A DNA stretch of 35,894 nucleotides from assembly GCA_001784585.1 (NCBI GenBank), contig MFRN01000031.1, forward strand, positions 56,962 to 92,855, read 5' to 3'. Both the position numbers and the translations under genes were made by a program. Shown here piece by piece: positions 25,048-33,300 of the stretch. Each line of letters begins with the position of its first letter. Within the stretch, counting starts at the first letter, position 1. Below the pieces are notes generated by a model. The model saw only the letters and a list, made by a program, of their open reading frames with translations. It ran no database searches and was not told the DNA's origin. The DNA is from Candidatus Melainabacteria bacterium RIFCSPLOWO2_02_FULL_35_15 (lineage in GTDB: Bacteria > Cyanobacteriota > Vampirovibrionia > 2-02-FULL-35-15).

Positions 25048-27279
25048 ATGAAAGCAAAATTAGTTTTAATGTTCTTATTTCTTTATATTTTTTCTTCAAT
25101 AGGTTTTTGCATAGTGCCAAAAGCCTGTGCCCAGAGCACAATTGCACCTGTGGTTTCCCTCTTTGCAAAGGTCGGAACCGGTGATTATTACACCATCTAT
25201 TCAACAGGTTTAAAGAAAGAGGATTCCTATGTAGGTGGATTTAAATCAGTTCAGCTGGATCCGCAGGAAGAAAATATTTACTTTTATGACACTGTCCTTA
25301 AAGTAGTTGCCAGGATAAATATCCTGGATGGAAAAATTTACAATGTAATTGGCAAACCAAAAAGCAGCACAATACTGGATTACAAAACACCGGTAAAATT
25401 TACTGATGCAAGCCTGGGGACATTAACTGATTTTACTTTTGATAAATACGGGAATATTTATATTCTTGTTAATAATAATCCCAGCGGATCTCCATCTCCA
25501 AGATTGCTAAAAGCGTCACTTAAAGACAAGACATTAAAAGAAGTTTTAAATTTTGAAACTCAATTCAAGCCGGGGATTAATGGCGATTATTCTTTCAGTA
25601 TTACACTAACTGGTCTAAGTTACGATCAAAATAGATACATCTATGCTTATGGAAATTCCGCCTTCCCTGGAATAGACAACTACGGGAATTTTAGTAATCA
25701 AATAAATCGCAGCGCTACAATTTACAGATTTGATCTGCTATCTGCCACGGGTGAACTATTTGGAGCAGGTAACGGGTTTAAACAACCTGGCTTTAATCCA
25801 AAATATATTTTTAACCCTGCTAATTCTTTATATTTTACATCGGTTGCTTTTGACCATACTGGTACATGTTATTTAGGAACAAGTAAGTACCTGAACTCAG
25901 AATGGGTCCCGTTTATTACAAAACTGGTTTCCGGCTCTAATAATGACGGGACCTTTACAGGACAGGCATTTGTGGGAGACGGGACAGGCAGTATATCTGA
26001 TATAGGTGATGGCGGTCAGGCAAAAAGCGCATATGCAGGAATCTCAGGCGCAAATTGTTTTTGTGCTGATAAAAACGGAGATATTTATTTTGCTGACATA
26101 TACACAAACAGAGTAAGGAAAATATTAAATGACAGCGGATTAATAACCACTGCTGTTGGCGGTGGAACTGAAACTTTAACATATGGACAGTTCAAATCTC
26201 CCAGATTAATTTCTCTACAATCCCCAAATTCAATCCTGGTTGATAAATCCAACAACCTGTACATAGCAGAAAACAACAGGATTTTAACCATCACTAATCT
26301 GATCGTCCACGATGACAAACTAAGTGAACAAATAAAAATAGCAAACCTTGCAATTACAAAAATTGCAGGTAACCAGATTAATAACCCAAAAGGAGATATT
26401 TCACTACCTGATCTAAAGCTTGATTATACATTTAGCGGAGATCAAAGCATTGAAGTAAAAGGTGATAATATTCCGGACGGGACAAATGTAAAACTTTTAA
26501 GTGTTAACACTGACGGAACAACTACACAGACTACTAACAATGGAAAACTTACAAGTGGCATAGCAACCATTCCGGTAAAAATAGAAGCTGGAACCACAAA
26601 AGTAATTAAAGCTGAAACAGATCCATTCATTCCGGCACCGGGAGTATATTTACCTGGTACAGCACCACAAATTACCGTCGGACAATTATCAGTTGAACCA
26701 CAAGTACCAGCAGCAATAAACAGAGATCAGATAAATCTTTTAACAAAAGATGCAAGCAATACAGTTACAAAAGAAAATCTAATACCTTATTCAGGCAGAT
26801 TTGGGTTTAGTCCATTTTTTGGATGGAAACATGCATACTTTTATGATTACAGTAATATTCAGGTAGAAAGCAATGCAGCAATTGATCCTGACAATAATAT
26901 AAAGGATGCGACATTGCTTACATTCGGAGCAGTAAGTGACGCAATTTATTTTCCAAACCTTGCGCCATGGACAGGAGCAAGTACATTTACTGTCTGGATG
27001 AGGACAGATTCAGGTAGTGTAACTGTGCCTATTGGAATCGGACCATACTGTAACATGCCTGACTGGACAGGATGTGGAGCTGCAGGCTCATTTGCAGGCG
27101 GCAATCCTACAAACTATGCATTCACTAATGCAAATGTAACCAATACCTGGCAAAAATTTACTATTACAAGTGATATAAACCAGGGTGCTCAAAACAAAAC
27201 CCTGATTATTGGCGGCCTTGGGCAGACAAATAATAAAAAGATTTATGTCTGGGGTGCACGCTTGGAAAAAAGTCAATAA
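25048..27279 (+). CDS. Exported NHL-repeat protein with C-terminal carbohydrate-binding-like domain
   Basis: The 743-residue protein starts with a signal peptide (MKAKLVLMFLFLYIFSSIGF, then CIVPKACA, cleavage about residue 28). ATG25048 has an AAGGAG site 8 bases upstream. Residues about 35-430 form a beta-propeller of NHL type: repeated blocks such as DFTFDKYGNIYILVNNN, NCFCADKNGDIYFADIYTNR with VRKI, and SILVDKSNNLYIAENNRI. A beta-sandwich of unknown type follows (about 440-560). The last ~165 residues (ENLIPYSGRFG ... TFTVWMRTDSG ... TWQKFTITSDIN ... KIYVWGARLEKSQ) resemble the sugar-binding jelly-roll module found in phage tail fibres and surface proteins. The giant PKD gene follows after 28 bases, so the two are probably co-expressed surface proteins. 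Confidence 0.8.
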   Translation: MKAKLVLMFLFLYIFSSIGFCIVPKACAQSTIAPVVSLFAKVGTGDYYTIYSTGLKKEDSYVGGFKSVQLDPQEENIYFYDTVLKVVARINILDGKIYNVIGKPKSSTILDYKTPVKFTDASLGTLTDFTFDKYGNIYILVNNNPSGSPSPRLLKASLKDKTLKEVLNFETQFKPGINGDYSFSITLTGLSYDQNRYIYAYGNSAFPGIDNYGNFSNQINRSATIYRFDLLSATGELFGAGNGFKQPGFNPKYIFNPANSLYFTSVAFDHTGTCYLGTSKYLNSEWVPFITKLVSGSNNDGTFTGQAFVGDGTGSISDIGDGGQAKSAYAGISGANCFCADKNGDIYFADIYTNRVRKILNDSGLITTAVGGGTETLTYGQFKSPRLISLQSPNSILVDKSNNLYIAENNRILTITNLIVHDDKLSEQIKIANLAITKIAGNQINNPKGDISLPDLKLDYTFSGDQSIEVKGDNIPDGTNVKLLSVNTDGTTTQTTNNGKLTSGIATIPVKIEAGTTKVIKAETDPFIPAPGVYLPGTAPQITVGQLSVEPQVPAAINRDQINLLTKDASNTVTKENLIPYSGRFGFSPFFGWKHAYFYDYSNIQVESNAAIDPDNNIKDATLLTFGAVSDAIYFPNLAPWTGASTFTVWMRTDSGSVTVPIGIGPYCNMPDWTGCGAAGSFAGGNPTNYAFTNANVTNTWQKFTITSDINQGAQNKTLIIGGLGQTNNKKIYVWGARLEKSQ

Positions 27280-27307
27280 CGACTGGTCACAAATCAGGAA
27301 ATAAAAA

Positions 27308-30300
27308 GTGAAGAAATATTTTTATCTTGAAATTATATTAACTATAGGCAGCCGTATTGGTCTTTCAGTATATTTTTTACCAAAGTATTTCAAAAAATAT
27401 AGTTTCTCGTTTAGAAAAATATTCCTTCTGCTTCTATGTCTGAAACTTCTGTTGATTGATCCGTTTTTACAAATCCCGGTAAAAGCCCAGGCGGCAGACA
27501 ATAACTTTGAGCTTGTAAAACTCCAGTCTTCACCAGTAAGTTTTGATACTTCTCTTTTACCGGCTACTATAAAACTAAATTCATTACCGGTGAGTTTTAG
27601 CACTACCAACCTGGCTTCTGTAATTAAACTCTCATCACTACCGGTAAGTTTCAGCACTGCAAACCTCGCATCCTCAATCAAACTCTCATCAAATCCGGTC
27701 AGTTATTTGATTTCCCAAACCGCCGGTTTAATAAAATCAGCTTCACTTCCTGTAAGTTATTCTCTGACTTCTTTTACCGGTGAAGCTATTAAACTCTTAA
27801 GTGATAATGTGGCTTATAAAGTATATAACAGCGTTCCGCTCCTTGAACTGGTTTCACCAAACCTCTTGCCTGTTTTACAGGATGGTAAGTCTATTGATAT
27901 CAGTCTGCAGGGAGATAACTTTGTAAAAAATGCAGCAGCATCAATCGGCACATTAAAAATTCAAACGAAATATGTTTCACAAAAAGAATTAATTGCTACT
28001 ATTCCGGCAACTTTTTTAAACAAAGAAAACAGTTTTGAAATATTTGCAGCAAATCCGCCACCAGAAGGAGGAGTAAGTAAAGGTTTCAATATCATGGTAG
28101 TCAACCCGGTTCCAATAGCCAGAATAAATGCCAGCCCTAGTATTGGTGTAGCACCGCAAATAATTATATTTGATGGCAGAGATACAGAAGATCTTCTGGC
28201 AAAATATTTTGGAGAAGAGCTTAGTTATTCGTGGAACCTTGGAGACTCAGATATGGAAAATAAAGAAAATCCAAACACGTCAAGTAATCCGGTTGTATCT
28301 CATACTTACAAAACACCAGGAAAATATACAGCTGCCTTAAATGTAGTAAATGCTTACGGGAAAACATCTACAATTACAAAACAAATTGAAATCAGAGAGA
28401 AAAACTTTGCACCTGAAGGGACATATACAGCCGATAAAACAAATGGCGATGTACCGCTCCAGGTTTTATTTACCTCAAATGTCACTGATACGGAAAATGA
28501 TAATATTTCATATTTCTGGGAATTTGGAGATGGAGAGACTTCTGTAGAAAAAAATCCGGCGCATACTTATATAATTGCCGGAAAGTACCTGCCAAAACTT
28601 ACTGTAAGCGATCCGCTTGACGCAAAGACAGCAATAACCTCTGCAAAACTAACATTGCTTTCACCAAACAATTTACCTGTTGTAGAAATTGCAGCAATTC
28701 CAAAAGAAAGTATTTTAAAACTTACTAATGAAGGATTCTTTACAGGCGCTGTTCAGTTTATAAGCAATGGTACATATGAGCCGGACGGAGAAGAGCTAAC
28801 ATATCTTTGGGATTTTGGAGATGGTGAGACAAGTGATGAAATCAATCCAAAACATGAATACAGAAATGCCGGAAATTATAATGTAAAACTTACTGTAACT
28901 GATTCACGTAACGGACAAAATATTAAAACAGTTTCAACTCTGATTTCAAAACCACAGCCGAATGCAATTGCAAAGTCAGATCAAACCACCGGAAATGCTC
29001 CTTTTGAAGTTACATTTGACGGAAGGAATTCACAGGATTATGATAGTAGCCCTGTAACTTTAAGGTGGGATTTTGGGGATGGAATCTCTCAAAATGTTGA
29101 CAGCACAGAAAGTTTAATTAAACACACTTATCAGGACCCTGGTGTTTACCTGGTTTCACTGACAGCAAGTACTGCTGACAACAGATCTGTAAAAATAAAT
29201 CCCGGAAATATTATTGTAGGCCCAAATAACGGGCCAGTCGGGCAGATTATAAAACTGGAAGGTGATAAAAGTGGTATTTTAGGAAAAGGAAAAGTAACAC
29301 TCTCAGCAGCTGGCAGTTATGATCCTCTTGCTATATCATCATCACTAAAATACAAATGGTCATGGAGTGCCAGAACATGGGATGCAAATGGAAATTTGAT
29401 TGATATTTCAAAAGATATAAATAATGAATTAACGAGCGATGAATCACAAATAACTGGCAGTGTTTTTGAATACACATTTACCAGGACAGGACAATTTACA
29501 TCAGTTCTGGAAATCGAAAAAGCAGATGGTGCAAAAGCTAAATTCTTTGGTGAAACATTTACCATTACACCGGATCAGGCACCACTGGCAGTAGCAAAAA
29601 TACTAAGCGATAAAACAGCTGGCGCCCCGGGATTAGAAATCAGCTTTGATGGATCAGAAAGTTATGATCCTAAAACAAATGGCGGATTAAAAATACTTAC
29701 ATGGAATTTTGGTGACGGGGAAAAATCTACAGAAGTCTCACCAAAGCATGTTTATAATAAAGAAGGTACATTTACTCCGACGCTTGTAGTGGTAGATAAT
29801 GCAAATAATATTGGTTTTGCTCAGGCAGCGTCTATAAAAATTACAAATCAGATAAATGACACAAATGGAAATACTCTTGCAAGGACAACTTTGTTCCAGG
29901 CTACAGGGGAAAATACAGAACCTGCACAGGAAGAAATCCAGTCAGCTATTGATGCAATGATAAAAGAAGCAGTTAATGTATTTATTTCAAATGACAATAA
30001 AAAACCAGAAATCGGACCCATAACAATTGAACCTAAAGCTGTAAGTCCCGGCGGAGTAATTAAACTCTCATGTTTTGTAAAAGACAATATCGGGCTGAGT
30101 AACTTTGGTTATACATTAATTGATTCAAATGGAAAAATTATTTCCCGGAAAGTAATTGATCTGTTAAATAAAAATGATGACAAAATAATCAGAGATGAAT
30201 TCTTTATCGATGAGAATATTCAGATTCCGGAATATCTGCTGCCGGGAAATTATAAAATAAAACTTACAGCTACTGATACCACTGGAAATCAAATTGCTAA

Positions 30301-33300
30301 GAGTACATCATCTGCTTCGACCAAGGAAGAAATCGTGGTTGACTTTGAAGTGTTAAATCAAAATACACAAACTGCTGCTTCAGCTAATACAATCATTCTG
30401 CCAAGTACCACAGAAAAAGTATCTGCATACAGAGGTATAGGAGCATCAAAAAGAAAATACACAGAAATATCAGCTCACGAAGATGAACAAGACAAACCTG
30501 ATTTAACCGGGTTTTTCGTAAGAGGAAGAAACACTGAACCGGCCTTACAAACACCACATACTCCTGCAAGAATTAATGACACAGACATTGAAAAACATAA
30601 TAAATATCTGGTCGATAATTTTCAGGTTATAAATGCTACATATGTAGTTAATCCCTGGGTTTCTATATCTCCCAGCTCTGCGAAGACACTTGATATTGAT
30701 ACTCTTTCTGAAAGAGACGGATATATTGAAATTGGAACTAAAGGATCGCTTACAAGTACATATTTTTCAAAATGGTATACCACAAATATTTACGTAGACT
30801 ATAAAAAAGTAGGAAATGTACCATGGTATTTTGGAGCTGGAATTTCATATACAAGTGATGTCGCAAATCCTGTTAAAATTGTAGAATTCAGACCTGCAGA
30901 CAGTGCCGGAAATGAGCTTTCATCTGTTACCTGGGTAAAAAAGAGTTTCATATTTACAAAAATTATTCAGCCACAGCTTACATCTGTCTTTCCTGCAGAA
31001 GGTACAGCAGGACGCGGGGCATTTGATCTTAGAATTAACGGAAATAATTTCACCACCACATCAAAGGTTTACTTTGACGGATATCTGCTTACCCCGTACG
31101 CTATAAGTTCAACCGTTTTATATGTAAGGATTCCAGCATACTTAGTTAGCTACCTTGGCTTCAAAGCTGTTTCAGTATTGAACTTAGACGGTTCACAATC
31201 AGGCACACAATACTACACTGCAAAAGCAAATCAAAATAATCCATGCAATATAAATAAAACTCTTCCACAGACATACTGGGGCGCTGATGCACAGACTATT
31301 TTAAATGGAAATAATACTTTTCTCTCATCCCAATCTGCTGTTATAGAAGGAAGTGGCACAGTTACTATTCCATTCTGCCTCGATACTAATTATGATACAG
31401 GCATATCATTAAATCTTCAGCACTATAAAAATTTATCAAGAGGAACAAATTATATTTATTTCTGGTTAGATGGAAATTACTTAAGAAGCACATTTGCAGA
31501 CACCTCACAGTCCTTATCTTTTAATAACATTGTCACCAGAAATCTTTCAGGCGGATTGCATGAACTAAAAATAAATTTTAACGGAGGCAGTAACGATCAG
31601 CTCTATATTAATGATGTAACTTTCTCAAACGGAGGAATAATACTTAACTCTATCGATCCGACTTCAGTTACACTGGAAGGAACAGGCAGAGTATTAAATC
31701 TCTATGGCAGCAACTTTGATCAAAGCTTAAATGTACTTGCAGATGGCCAGCTACTTACAAAACTTTCTGTAACAAGCCATAAAATCGTTGCAGGTTTGCC
31801 TGATAAGTTTTCGGGTATCGGACCGAAACCTGTTCAGTTAGCAGGAAACGGAAAACAGTCCAGCATTTTACAGCTCAGTGTTAAAAATTCAGTAGAACTT
31901 GTAAGCAGTTCATTTAAAATAACTCCGGTACAGCCATTCCCGGGAAATAGTTTTGATATTGAACTTAAGGTAAAAGATAATCAGGCAGGTACTTACACTG
32001 CTACTATAGCGATATATGATCCTGACGGAAAATTACTTACTATTCCGAATATTTCAAATTACTATTCAACTGTTCTCTTAACAGGAGTAAAAGATTCAAA
32101 CAGTGATATTTTATTCAAAGGCTCAATACCTCTTCCACTGCAAATAAAAGCCGGGAATTATACAGCCATTGCTTTTGCAAAAAGGATCTCAGGCTCAGAT
32201 GAAGATTATTCAAGTCTTTATACTGCTCAGTATATTTATGCCAGAGGACTGGGACTTAGCTATTCAGACACTTCTATTCCTGCTTCACACAGACTGACCT
32301 TCACACCAAAACCTGCCATTTTAACTGTATTTGGAATAGAAGAAAACAGCTCCGATAATGCAGGCTTTATACAGGCAGGAAATAAAGTTATTCAGGACAG
32401 TCAGTCTGTAAAATACAAGGTTCAAATTTCAAGCGGACAGGAAAACGCTTCTAAACTCAGGTACAATTTTATCTCCGGCGATGGCAGAGAAAGCGGGCAA
32501 ACTTCAAGCGATAATTTTACTTTTACTTATCAAAATCCGGACACCTCGCCTGCTACACCAAAAACTGCAAATCCAAAACTGGAAATCTTCTGGGTAGAAG
32601 ACGGGACACAGACAAAAATCGGAACATATAACGGACCTGCTGTTTTCATTTATCCGAATTACAGCCCAATAGCAAAGGCGAAAGTTTCAGGTGATATTTT
32701 TGCTACTATGCCACCTCTGTTTACTACATTCTTAGATCTGGACAGCTATGATCCGAATCAAAGATTTTCAGGTGCCATAGATTTTGTAGATTCGGCAAAA
32801 AACAAATGGGATTTGTACCAGTTAAAACTCAATCAGGACGCACAGCTTATTTCATCACCAGTTGATGCAAAGATTTCAAGTGACAGAAAAACTTTTGATT
32901 CCGGAAAAATCTATACTCCGGGAAGTTACTTTGCCAGACTGACCGTAAGAGATAAAACAAATTTAACAGATACTGCATCCACAGAGTCAGTCACATTAAC
33001 TTGGCCGTCGCAGATGGTCATAGTCTTTGCTACTACCGATCCTTCTGATAAAAAAGTTTTTGATCCAACACAGATAGAAACATCTTTAATGCCCGGTGTA
33101 CCGGTTCAGTTTAAATCTGAGGTAACTGTGCTTGGTGGCAGACCAGCTCTTGCATACAGATGGGATTTTGCAGATGGATCATGTATTGGAGATGATATTA
33201 CAAAGTTACCGGAAGACTGTACTTCTCCTAACCCAAAACATTATTACTTTGATGAAAAGAAATCATTTATGGGACAGCCGTTTATCGACAGAAAATCTAT

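Noticed and set aside
27322-27681. 119-residue reverse-strand frame with internal repeats
   Set aside because: It is the complement of the 18-residue coding repeats of the giant gene; repetition on one strand keeps the other strand open.
27518-27790. CRISPR-like array
   Set aside because: The 54-bp units are contiguous coding repeats with divergent copies and no repeat/spacer alternation.
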